From Verrucomicrobiaceae bacterium (lineage in GTDB: Bacteria; Verrucomicrobiota; Verrucomicrobiia; Chthoniobacterales; Chthoniobacteraceae), in the NCBI GenBank assembly GCA_005791535.1, contig SXWH01000232.1:1-64000 (forward strand): DNA of 64,000 bases. Direction: 5' to 3'. The notes below the pieces were generated by a model that was given only the letters and a program-made list of their open reading frames with translations, was not told where the DNA came from and made no database searches. The position numbers and the translations under genes are program-made. Positions 18,807 to 26,798 of this stretch are shown one piece after another (the first letter of the stretch is position 1; each line of letters begins with the position of its first letter).

Positions 18807-19076
18807 ATGGCAAAAACCTGCTGGCTCGAACGCGAAAAACGCAAAGCGAAAACTGTGGCGAAATACGCCGCAATTCGCGCTGAAATGAAGAAAACCGGAG
18901 ACTACGTTGGCCTCTCCCTGCTTCCTCGCAATGCGAGCCCCGTCCGTCTTAGCCGCCGTTGCAATGCCACCGGCCGCAAACGCGCTTACATCGGTCGCTT
19001 CCAGCTTTCGCGTATCACGCTGCGTGAACTCGCCTCGCACGGACTGATTCCGGGCGTGACGAAATCGAGCTGGTAA
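18807..19076 (+). CDS. rpsN: 30S ribosomal protein S14 (zinc-free, 89 residues)
   Basis: Matches S14: AKTCWLEREKRKAKTVAKYAAIRAE at the N-terminus and RNASPVRLSRRCNATGRKRAYIGRFQLSRITLRELA at the C-terminus. There are no CxxC zinc pairs, so it is the C-minus form. It stands alone, outside any spc-type operon. In some bacteria a solitary zinc-free S14 is a zinc-starvation paralogue; no Zur-type palindrome is evident in 18711-18806, so it may be the only S14. Confidence 0.95.
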   Translation: MAKTCWLEREKRKAKTVAKYAAIRAEMKKTGDYVGLSLLPRNASPVRLSRRCNATGRKRAYIGRFQLSRITLRELASHGLIPGVTKSSW

Positions 19077-19101
19077 TCGCTCGCAGATTTTAATCTTTCA
19101 T

Positions 19102-19138
19102 CGAGTCGCAGGCCGTCGGTCTGCGACTCGTTCGTTTT
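19102..19138 (+). terminator. Rho-independent terminator of rpsN
   Basis: Perfect 10-bp stem (19102-19111 with 19121-19130), which can extend inward by three pairs, followed by TTCGTTTT. It ends just before the CNNM/CBS gene at 19142, separating it from rpsN. Confidence 0.8.
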
Positions 19139-19141
19139 CTG

Positions 19142-20497
19142 ATGAATATCGTTTCCATCATCGCTTCGGGCGGCGCGATCGTGCGGGAATGGGCGGATGG
19201 CGGCACGATAGTGCTGCAATGGATTGGCATTCTCGCACTCGTGCTGCTGAACGGATTCTTTGTCGCCGCGGAATTTGCGCTGGTGAAGGTTCGGTCCAGC
19301 CAGCTCGAAGCCCTTGAACAGGAGGGGAACCGGCGAGTGATTCAGACTAAAAAGGCACTCACGCACCTTGATGCCTATTTGTCCGCGACCCAGCTTGGAA
19401 TCACGCTGACGAGTCTTGGTCTCGGATGGGTTGGCGAGCCGTTTCTCGCCGCGATGCTGGAGCCGTTGTTTTTGAAAATCGGTATCGCTGAATCAATGAT
19501 CCATCCTTCGAGTTTTGCGATCGCTTTCAGCATCATCACCTTTCTCCATATCGTTCTTGGTGAACTCGCGCCGAAGTCGCTCGCGATTCGGAAATCGGTA
19601 GGTACATCGCTGTTTGTCGCGGCTCCGCTGGGCTGGTTTTACACGGTTTTCAAACCAGCAATTTGGTTCCTCAATGGTGCGGCGAACAAGCTGCTCAAGT
19701 ACCTTTTCCGCATCGAACCTGCGAGCGAGCACGAACTTGCCCACAGCGAAGAGGAATTGCGTGTGATTCTGGCGGAAAGCGCCAAGGCGCGCGAAGTCAG
19801 TCCACTTGGCAAGGAATTGCTCATTAATGCCCTCGACCTACGCGAGCGGGTGGTGCGCGACATCCATACGCCGCGCGGAAGTGTCATTTTTCTAAACACG
19901 GAAGATTCGTTTGCTGAGAATGTGAAGCGCGCCGAGGAATCGAGGCACACCCGCTTCCCGTTGTGTCGCGGCCATCTCGATGACACTCTCGGTCTCGTTC
20001 ATATCAAGGATCTCCTCAAACTGCTTCGCGAGGGTGGAACGCCGAATCTGGAGAGTATTCGCCGTGAATTGCAGACAGTCCCGGAAATGATGCCGTTGGA
20101 GAAGCTGCTGAACTTTTTCCTTAAAAGCCACAGCCATATTGCACTCGTGGTTGATGAATACGGCGGCGCTGTGGGCATCGTGACGCTCGACAACGTGCTG
20201 GAGGAAATTGTTGGCGAGATTCAGGATGAGTTCGACACGGAACAACCGGAGTTGCGTAAGGTAACTCAGGATGAGTTTCTCGTGGAGGGAAGTCTCGGTC
20301 TTTACGAACTGAACGATATGCTGTCGCTTGAATTGGAAAGCAGTGAGGTCAGCACGGTGGGCGGCTACATCACACAACTCATCGGACACCTTCCCGTGGT
20401 CGGTGAACGGACACGTGTGGAGGATTTCGAGGCCACGGTGACAAAGTCTGACGGTAGGCGGGTCATCGAGGTTAACTTCAAGAGGGTAAAGTCCTAG
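19142..20497 (+). CDS. CNNM/CBS-domain transporter (HlyC/CorC family)
   Basis: 451 residues. The DUF21/CNNM membrane domain (about 1-200) carries LNGFFVAAEFALVKVR, SATQLGITLTSLGLGWVGEP and LHIVLGELAPKSLAIRKS. Two CBS repeats (about 225-350, with VVRDIHTPRG and ALVVDEYGGAVGIVTLDNVLEEIVGEI) and a CorC-HlyC domain (about 365-451) follow. Such proteins are linked to Mg2+/Co2+ export; older annotation as a haemolysin is misleading. The next gene starts 6 bases after the stop. Confidence 0.93.
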   Translation: MNIVSIIASGGAIVREWADGGTIVLQWIGILALVLLNGFFVAAEFALVKVRSSQLEALEQEGNRRVIQTKKALTHLDAYLSATQLGITLTSLGLGWVGEPFLAAMLEPLFLKIGIAESMIHPSSFAIAFSIITFLHIVLGELAPKSLAIRKSVGTSLFVAAPLGWFYTVFKPAIWFLNGAANKLLKYLFRIEPASEHELAHSEEELRVILAESAKAREVSPLGKELLINALDLRERVVRDIHTPRGSVIFLNTEDSFAENVKRAEESRHTRFPLCRGHLDDTLGLVHIKDLLKLLREGGTPNLESIRRELQTVPEMMPLEKLLNFFLKSHSHIALVVDEYGGAVGIVTLDNVLEEIVGEIQDEFDTEQPELRKVTQDEFLVEGSLGLYELNDMLSLELESSEVSTVGGYITQLIGHLPVVGERTRVEDFEATVTKSDGRRVIEVNFKRVKS

Positions 20498-20503
20498 TCG
20501 CTG

Positions 20504-21367
20504 ATGGCAACTATAGGAAAACGCAACCTGCTTCGCGTGATGCGCCAGAGCGAGCATGGATTGTATCTCGATGGAGGTTCCTACGGGGAAATCCTTCTGC
20601 CAAAGCGATACGTTCTGCCCGGGAACACCGTCGATAGTTTAATCGATGTATTCATCTATCGTGATTCCGAGGATCGAATGGTCGCGACGACCGAGAAGCC
20701 GTATGTCGAAGTCGGCGAATTGGCATCCCTCAAAGTTGTCGGAGGCCATGTTCGTATCGGTGCGTTTCTGGACTGGGGATTGAGCAAGGATTTGCTGTTG
20801 CCGAATCGCGAACTTTCCCGCCGTGTGGGAATCGGGGAATCGGTCGTTGTTTACGTTTTCGTGGATAAGAAAAGCGATCGGGTTGTCGCGACAACTCGAT
20901 TCGAAGGACTGCTGAATCTCGTGCCAGCGCGATATTCGCCGAATCAACGGGTTGGGGTTTTTGTCATCGAGGAAACACCGCTCGGATTCAAGGCCGTCGT
21001 CGAGGGGGCGCATTGGGGTTTATTTTACCACTCCGACCTTGCTGCTCCGTTGCAAATCGGAGCAAAAATGGATGCGTTCGTCCGAGGTGTGAGACCGGAC
21101 GGAAAAGTCGATCTCTCACTTTTACCCGCGGGATACGGGAAGGTGGCGCCGCTGGCGGAGAAGATACTGGAAGCACTCAAATCCAGTGGCGGTCGGCTCG
21201 ACATCGGTGATCATAGTAGCCCTGCCGCCATTCAGGAACGGTTCGGCTGTAGCAAGAAGGCCTTCAAGCAAGCAATTGGCGCACTATTCAAGGAACTGCG
21301 AATTGCAATTGATGACAAAGGAATCGCGCTGCGCCCGGAGCCGAAGGTCGTTCGACGCCGACATTAA
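20504..21367 (+). CDS. CvfB/YitL-like S1 RNA-binding protein
   Basis: 287 residues. Repeated S1-type beta barrels: residues 1-60 (GLYLDGGSYGEILLPKRYV), about 70-130 (VGGHVRIGAFLDWGLSKDLLLP) and 145-210, ending in a winged-helix segment (about 225-275, AAIQERFGCSKKAFKQAIGALFK). This is the CvfB layout, in which the protein binds RNA and affects virulence-factor or exoprotein expression in Firmicutes. The target here is unknown. It follows the CNNM/CBS gene by 6 bases. Confidence 0.88.
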   Translation: MATIGKRNLLRVMRQSEHGLYLDGGSYGEILLPKRYVLPGNTVDSLIDVFIYRDSEDRMVATTEKPYVEVGELASLKVVGGHVRIGAFLDWGLSKDLLLPNRELSRRVGIGESVVVYVFVDKKSDRVVATTRFEGLLNLVPARYSPNQRVGVFVIEETPLGFKAVVEGAHWGLFYHSDLAAPLQIGAKMDAFVRGVRPDGKVDLSLLPAGYGKVAPLAEKILEALKSSGGRLDIGDHSSPAAIQERFGCSKKAFKQAIGALFKELRIAIDDKGIALRPEPKVVRRRH

Positions 21368-21422
21368 AAATTCGCGAATTGCCCGTTTGCGAGTTGGCAA
21401 CGGGTTGGGTAGGTCTTTGCGG

Positions 21423-21761
21423 ATGACGAACCAAACTTGCCCGATGTGCGAAATGAACGACGTGTTGGAACACGTAAATCGATGGGAATGCGTGACGTGT
21501 GGACACGAATGGCCGCGCGCAGAGGTTGCCGAAGATGCTGAAGAGGGTGGGAGAGTGGTGAAGGACGCATATGGGAACGTGCTCGCCGATGGCGATTGTG
21601 TGACGCTCATCAAGGACCTGAGATTGAAGGGCTCCAGCCAGATGATCAAGGGCGGGACAAAATCCAAGCCGATTAAGCTGGTGGACGGTGACCACGAGAT
21701 TTCCTGCAAAATTGACGGGATGGCGATTGGATTGAAGGCGTGCTTTGTGAAGAAGGCCTAG
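21423..21761 (+). CDS. yjdM: YjdM/PhnA-like zinc-ribbon protein
   Basis: 112 residues from the ATG at 21423. An N-terminal zinc ribbon has two Cys pairs (CPMC and CVTC, followed by GHEW). The C-terminal barrel carries the family signature VVKDAYGNVLADGDCVTLIKDLRLKGSSQMIKGG and ends CKIDGMAIGLKACFVKK. The old link to alkylphosphonate use is not well supported and the exact role is unknown. It follows the CvfB-like gene by 55 bases. Confidence 0.92.
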   Translation: MTNQTCPMCEMNDVLEHVNRWECVTCGHEWPRAEVAEDAEEGGRVVKDAYGNVLADGDCVTLIKDLRLKGSSQMIKGGTKSKPIKLVDGDHEISCKIDGMAIGLKACFVKKA

Positions 21762-21796
21762 CTTTTTGTCGTCGCGTTGACTCCATAAACAAAAAA

Positions 21797-21824
21797 CAGC
21801 GGGTATTCTTTCGAATACCCGCTG
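21797..21824. terminator. Shared terminator between yjdM and the RRM-protein gene
   Basis: Perfect 12-bp stem (21797-21808 with 21813-21824) and a 4-base loop. Read on the minus strand it is followed by six T and a T-rich stretch, a strong rho-independent terminator for the RRM gene. On the plus strand only CTTTG follows, so termination of yjdM is probably weaker. Confidence 0.85.
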
Positions 21825-21875
21825 CTTTGTAGAAGTTTGCTAATGCCCGGATTTCCCCGGGTAGATTAGACGGAC

Positions 21876-22304
21876 TTAGTAGCCCTCGCCACCGCCGCCG
21901 CCGCCACGGTATCCACCGCCGCCGCCACCGCCACGGTATCCACCACCGCCGCCGCCGCCACCGCCACGGGAGCCACCGCCGCCGCCGCCTTTGTATCCGC
22001 CACCGCCACCACCGCCGCCACGGGATCCACCGCCGCCGCCAGCAGGACGATCTTCTTTCGGACGCGCGATGTTTACCCGGATCGGGCGCCCATCGAGTTC
22101 CTTGTTGTCCATTTCGCGCGCTGCAGCTTCCGCTTCTTCAGGCGTGCTCATCGTCACGAACGCAAATCCGCGGGATTTGCCCGTGAATTTGTCCATCATG
22201 ACGGCGGCTTCCACTACAGTGCCGAATTGTGCGAAGGTATCTTGAAGGATGCCGTCGGTCGTGGTCCATGAGAGATTTCCCACGAATAGTTTGTTGTTAA
22301 TCAT
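21876..22304 (-). CDS. Glycine-rich RRM RNA-binding protein
   Basis: 142 residues. One RRM (2-80) with RNP2 (LFVGNL) and RNP1 (RGFAFVTM), then a tail from about 88 made almost only of Gly with Arg/Tyr/Ser/Lys (repeated GGGGGGYRG units). The layout matches cyanobacterial Rbp and plant GRP proteins, which bind single-stranded RNA and are often cold-induced; the low-complexity tail may drive condensation. The leader upstream carries inverted repeats. Transcription ends at the strong minus-strand terminator downstream. Confidence 0.93.
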   Translation of the reverse strand: MINNKLFVGNLSWTTTDGILQDTFAQFGTVVEAAVMMDKFTGKSRGFAFVTMSTPEEAEAAAREMDNKELDGRPIRVNIARPKEDRPAGGGGGSRGGGGGGGGYKGGGGGGSRGGGGGGGGGYRGGGGGGGYRGGGGGGEGY

Positions 22305-22317
22305 ATGTTTTTGACTG

Positions 22318-22356
22318 CCGATAGACTGACGCTTGCTGACTGTTCCCGACTATCGG
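22318..22356 (-). promoter_or_regulatory. Inverted repeat in the leader of the RRM gene
   Basis: A 7-bp inverted repeat (22318-22324 with 22350-22356) lies 13-52 bases upstream of the RRM start and encloses further short complementarity. It could form a 5'-UTR structure over the ribosome-loading region, where no Shine-Dalgarno sequence is visible. Its role as a thermosensor or autoregulatory site is speculative. Confidence 0.35.
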
Positions 22357-22513
22357 ATTTCGAGCGCTGATTGTCGCGCTCAACGTCACTAAACGAGTTG
22401 AATCTAACTTTGGCGCGGGGAGCTTCGCAGGTTTCACAGGTTTAATCCAGCAGAATTTTTCGGTTGTTCTCGCTGTTCATTGAGCACGCGCTTTGCTACG
22501 GCATTGCAGCACC

Positions 22514-23835
22514 ATGACCACACCTCACTTCAAAACCGTCACGATAGCCGCGATTGCTCTGCTTCCCTCTCCCGTATTTGCACTGGGCTTGCGGGTTCCC
22601 GAGCAGGACACGCGGGCGATGTCCCGAGCGAATGCATTCGTAGCGACTGCCGATAACCCATCCGCTGTCTATTTTATAACCCGGCTGGAATTGCGATGCT
22701 CTACAACGGCGCGAGTCTTCCGCGCCAGTCGGTCGCGCTTGCGCCATCCGGAAAGGGATATGTTGCACCGACTGAAGCGCTTTCGGTCGAGGATAGCGGG
22801 CTGAAATCCCGGCTCAACTTCATGGGGATCACGCTGGAGTCGGAGTTTACGCCAAAGGGCGGTGGGCGGGGTTTTGACATCAAGCGGGGTTTCCAAATCG
22901 TGCCGTCGTCCTACATGACATACCATCAGGCTGGATCGAAGTTCACCTTCGGCTTTGGTTCATACGCTCCCTACGGTCTCGGGATCGAATGGCCGGAGAA
23001 TACGCAATTTCGCCGTCAGTCAATAAGCGGCGAGTTGATGTATCTTAGCTTCAATCCGGTTGCCGCATATCAGGTTAGCGAGACGCTCTCTGTCGCGGCG
23101 GGTGCGACGATCAACTATGGCCGCGCCAAATTAAAGCGGGGCGTTTTTGCTCCGCACGATATGTTCGAGTTTGACGGCGAAGGTTGGTCGCTGGGTTGGA
23201 ATGCCGGTATCATGTGGAGACCGTCGGAAAAACATAGCTTCGGCGTTAATTATCGCAGCAAAACTGATATTAATTTTGAGGGTGATTCGCACGTTTCAAC
23301 CAACGCCTTTTCCGTTCCGACACCGCGCGGTCCGGTGAAGGTTCCGGGAATCGAGCGCCGGGAGGATGCGGAGGTCGGCATAAAGTTCCCGCAGCACATC
23401 GTTGTCGGCTACAGCTACCGTCCAACGCCGCGCTGGAATCTTGAAGTGAACGCCGATTGGACCGATTGGTACAACCTCAATGAACTTAATCTGCGGCAGA
23501 AGAGCGGCGACGTCGGACTGAACTTCAATTACGAATCCTCGTGGATGTATTCTGTTGGTGCGAGTTATCAATTCGACAACGGGCTCGTCGGCAGCATCGG
23601 TTACATTTATTCGGAGAACTCGATCCCGAACCAGTCATTCAACCCGGGTGTTCCGGATAGCAACCGTCACATTTTCACGGCTGGCCTCGGTGGCCAATGG
23701 CGTGGATGGGATTGGGACGTGGCCTACAACTGGGCGCATGGCCCCGACCGTGAGATTAACCAAGGTTCCCCTGCGGATGGAACCTATCAGTACGACTCGC
23801 ATGCGGTAAGCATCGGGCTCGGACAAAAATTTTAA
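22514..23835 (+). pseudogene. FadL/OmpP1-type outer-membrane transporter, interrupted by a frameshift
   Basis: The N-terminus (signal peptide, then LGLRVPEQDTRAMSRANAFVATADNPSAVY) reads in the frame from 22514. The rest (NPAGIAMLYNGASL onward, to the C-terminal ...VSIGLGQKF) reads in another frame up to 23835. The junction is the T run at 22672-22675; one extra base there, or two fewer, restores an FadL protein of about 440 residues with the expected NPSAVYxNPAG motif. FadL proteins take up fatty acids or other hydrophobic compounds. The long intact remainder argues for a recent mutation, a base-calling error, or ribosomal slippage (UUU can slip back one base) rather than old decay. Confidence 0.8.
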
Positions 23836-23845
23836 TCTCACGCAT

Positions 23846-25066
23846 CTGGCTGAACATCGCAAACCCACACTGCTCGTAGTCGATGACGAGGAAGGTCCCC
23901 GCGCGTCACTCAAAGTAGTTTTTCACCGCGACTTTGAAGTATTGCTCGCTTCCAGCGGGCACGAAGCCGTGCGGCTCGCCCGCGAACATCCGGTCGATAT
24001 CGCGATTCTCGATATTCTGATGCAGGGGATGTCAGGCGTTGAGGTGCTCCGGGAACTGAAGCAGATCGACGAAGGGATCGAGGTGATCATGCTTACAGCG
24101 TATGAGACGCTCGAAACCGCACGCCAGGCACTGCGCCTCGGTGCATGCGAATATCTCAACAAGCCGTTCGATATTCCCACGCTGCGTAGTGCGGCGGCGA
24201 AAGCGCTCGAAAAGCGGCGGGCGAATGTCGAGTTCCGGGGGATTAAAACCCAGTTTGCGGACCTGCAGAAAGAACTTCACGATCGCGGAGAACAGGCCGA
24301 AATGGCAAAGGCGGCAGGCGCGATCTACGGTAGCGTCATTCACGACCTGAACAGTCCTCTCACCGTGATCAACGGTTTCATCGAATTGCTCCACCGGCAG
24401 GTGGAGAGTGCATCGAAACTTGAGGGCGACGAACTCGCCCGGATGCGCTCCGGAATTGCCCGCATTCACAACCAGGTTAATCGGTGCATTGAGATTTCGC
24501 GCCGCTATATCGGATTTCTTCGGACGGGTCAGCCTGATGCCTCGGACATCGTCGGCGTGAATCAGGTTCTCTCGGACCTTCAGGAACTTCTGGTGAAGCA
24601 TCCGAGTTGCGAGGGTAATGAACTGACCGTCCGTGATTTGGATTCAAATGTTTACGCTACGATTCACGGCACGGACCTTCTGCAGGTCCTATTGAATCTG
24701 ACGATCAACGCTTTGCAGTCGATGCCCGGACCGCACCACGTCGAGGTGGTGGCGCAGACAATCCCGGAGCATTTCGACGCCTCCGGGTTCGGTGATTCGC
24801 CGGGCACGCGCTTCATCGCTTCCGAGCAATTCGATCCATCTGCAAGCATGGTGGGAATCAGTGTTCGTGATAACGGCCCCGGCATGCCGGAAGATGTCTT
24901 CAAGCGCGCGTTCAACGAGCAATTTACCACAAAGCCGCCGGGGAAGGGGACTGGTCTCGGGCTCGGCATCGTCAAGCGACTCGTGAGCCATTCAAAGGGC
25001 GCAATCCTCCTGATTACTGGATCACAAGGAACAACTTTTACAGTGTTCCTTCCGACGAAATCCTGA
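23846..25066 (+). CDS. Receiver-histidine kinase hybrid without a standard start codon
   Basis: About 406 residues if read from a CTG at 23846. A receiver domain (1-115) has the acidic pair D13-D14, phospho-acceptor D56, T84 and K106. A coiled linker leads to a HisKA-like helix (IHDLNSPLTVINGF, H166) and an ATPase domain with the N box (LLNLTINALQSM), G1 (VRDNGPGMPEDV) and G2 (GKGTGLGLGIVKRL). The frame is open only from 23810, and no ATG, GTG or TTG occurs until TTG 23942, which would remove the acidic pair. The receiver begins 10 bases after the FadL-type gene. It is probably cytosolic; signal and output are unknown. Confidence 0.82.
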   Translation: MAEHRKPTLLVVDDEEGPRASLKVVFHRDFEVLLASSGHEAVRLAREHPVDIAILDILMQGMSGVEVLRELKQIDEGIEVIMLTAYETLETARQALRLGACEYLNKPFDIPTLRSAAAKALEKRRANVEFRGIKTQFADLQKELHDRGEQAEMAKAAGAIYGSVIHDLNSPLTVINGFIELLHRQVESASKLEGDELARMRSGIARIHNQVNRCIEISRRYIGFLRTGQPDASDIVGVNQVLSDLQELLVKHPSCEGNELTVRDLDSNVYATIHGTDLLQVLLNLTINALQSMPGPHHVEVVAQTIPEHFDASGFGDSPGTRFIASEQFDPSASMVGISVRDNGPGMPEDVFKRAFNEQFTTKPPGKGTGLGLGIVKRLVSHSKGAILLITGSQGTTFTVFLPTKS

Positions 25067-25078
25067 CATCCATTTCCC

Positions 25079-26080
25079 ATGTCTGATACCTCCGCACTCC
25101 AATCTGAAGCAAAACGTTTTCATGATGATTTCCAGCGACTCCGAGAAAGCGTAGGTCGAATCATCGTGGGGCAGCAACGCGTGGTGGAGGGTGTCCTTAC
25201 GGCAATCATTGCCGGCGGCAATGTGCTTCTCGAAGGCGTGCCCGGACTTGGAAAGACGGAACTGGTCAAGGCTCTCGCCCGTTCCCTCGATCTCGATTTC
25301 CGCCGCATTCAATTCACACCTGACCTCATGCCCGCCGACATCATCGGCACGACGGTGATGAGCGCGGGAGCTGATGGTCGCTACCAGTTTGAGTTCCGCC
25401 GAGGTCCGATTTTTACGCAGCTTCTGCTCGCGGATGAAATCAATCGCGCCACGCCCAAGACGCAGTCCGCGCTGCTGGAAACCATGCAGGAGGGCAGCGT
25501 GACGGCTGGCGGGCAGACGCATGTTCTGCGACCGCCATTTTTTGTGCTCGCCACTCAAAATCCCCTTGAACAGGAGGGCACCTATCTGCTGCCCGAAGCG
25601 CAGTTGGATCGCTTCATGTTCAAGCTCCTCGTGCCGTTCCTGAATCGCGCGGAGCTCAATGAAGTAGTGCGCCGGACAACGCTCGGCGGTGGTGGCGATG
25701 TGCCTCGGATCATGGGCGCGGATCGCATTATGGAATTGCGCACGATCCTCGAAAAAGTTGTGGTCGCGGATCAGCTTCGCGATTTCGCTGTGCGGCTGGT
25801 CCTCGCGACACATCCGGAGGCTGCGGAGAGTGGTGAGACGGTGCGGAAATTCGTGAAATGGGGCGCATCACCGCGCGCCGTGCAGGCGCTCATCCGCGCG
25901 GCCCGCGTCCGGGCTTTGGCGGAAGGCCGCGTGCACATCGCGTTCGAGGACATCCGGCATTTCGCGCCCGAAGTGCTCGGACATCGCATTCTTTTGAATT
26001 ACGACGGACTGGCGGAATCACTCAGCATTCCTGCGCTGGTCAACGAAATCGCCGCCGGCGTCCCCGAGCAGGCTGCGTGA
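25079..26080 (+). CDS. MoxR-family AAA+ ATPase
   Basis: 333 residues. Walker A GVPGLGKT (53-60), Walker B LLLADEINRA, sensor ATQNPLEQEGTYLLPEAQLDRF and arginine-rich lid, all as in MoxR. These chaperone-like ATPases mature VWA-domain partners and metalloenzymes and usually sit next to DUF58 and VWA genes; none is adjacent here. A DUF4175-like protein that could belong to the same system lies at 38984-40654. It starts 12 bases after the kinase gene and is convergent with the dioxygenase gene. Confidence 0.93.
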   Translation: MSDTSALQSEAKRFHDDFQRLRESVGRIIVGQQRVVEGVLTAIIAGGNVLLEGVPGLGKTELVKALARSLDLDFRRIQFTPDLMPADIIGTTVMSAGADGRYQFEFRRGPIFTQLLLADEINRATPKTQSALLETMQEGSVTAGGQTHVLRPPFFVLATQNPLEQEGTYLLPEAQLDRFMFKLLVPFLNRAELNEVVRRTTLGGGGDVPRIMGADRIMELRTILEKVVVADQLRDFAVRLVLATHPEAAESGETVRKFVKWGASPRAVQALIRAARVRALAEGRVHIAFEDIRHFAPEVLGHRILLNYDGLAESLSIPALVNEIAAGVPEQAA

Positions 26081-26081
26081 T

Positions 26082-26750
26082 TTACGCGGCGGGCGTGTAG
26101 CCCATCACAACGTCAAACTTTGCCGCCAATTCGCCGGCTTTCGCTCCGGCGATTGGTGCAAATTCCGGAGTAATCGACGCCCGTGCGGCATCGTCTTTGA
26201 CGCTCTTCCAAATGCCGTCCCTCTCGTTTTGCGGATGGCCTTTGATGTAGCACTGCGTCGTCCACCGCTCGCGTCCCTTCATTTTCACGGCGACGTGGAT
26301 GTGCGGTGTCCGGCCTGGATAGGGAACCGGCTTGATGGTGCGGAAAAGATACTCGCCGCTTGAGCCCGTCATGAATCTCCCAAAGCCCTGGAAATTTTTG
26401 TCCTTCTTATCGGTATCGCCGCCGCTCTTGCTGTGCAGATAAACGCCGCTCGCGTCGCATTGCCAAATCTCCACGAGGGCACCGCGAATCGGCGCACCGT
26501 CGGGGCCGAGAATTCTGCCACTCAAATACGTGACCTCGCCGACGGCGGGCGTAATCGAGTCATTGATCACGAGCAAATCGTTGTCGGTATCGAGCGGGAG
26601 ATGGTCAGGATAAAACGGCCCCTCCGTCTGACGCGGCGTGCGGAGAAGTTCCTCGGCAAACGCTCCCGGAGTGGTCAGGAAAGCAAGTCCCAGAGCGGTG
26701 CGGCTGAGGAATTCACGGCGGCGGAGAGTGGAGCGAATGAGCGGATTCAT
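26082..26750 (-). CDS. Secreted intradiol ring-cleavage dioxygenase
   Basis: 222 residues. The N-terminus LRRREFLSRTALGLAF looks like a Tat signal. The body is the beta-sandwich of protocatechuate/catechol 1,2-dioxygenases, with putative Fe(III) ligands Y104 (DASGVYLH), Y144 (PYPGR), H150 and H152 (PHIHV). A folded, iron-loaded enzyme exported by Tat is consistent with extracytoplasmic breakdown of lignin- or humus-derived aromatics, but the substrate is unproven. The stop is 2 bases from the convergent MoxR stop. Confidence 0.88.
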   Translation of the reverse strand: MNPLIRSTLRRREFLSRTALGLAFLTTPGAFAEELLRTPRQTEGPFYPDHLPLDTDNDLLVINDSITPAVGEVTYLSGRILGPDGAPIRGALVEIWQCDASGVYLHSKSGGDTDKKDKNFQGFGRFMTGSSGEYLFRTIKPVPYPGRTPHIHVAVKMKGRERWTTQCYIKGHPQNERDGIWKSVKDDAARASITPEFAPIAGAKAGELAAKFDVVMGYTPAA

Positions 26751-26798
26751 GAATCTGAAACTGTCGCGGAATGCTGAAGTTGCAAGCTTTCTGCCGCC

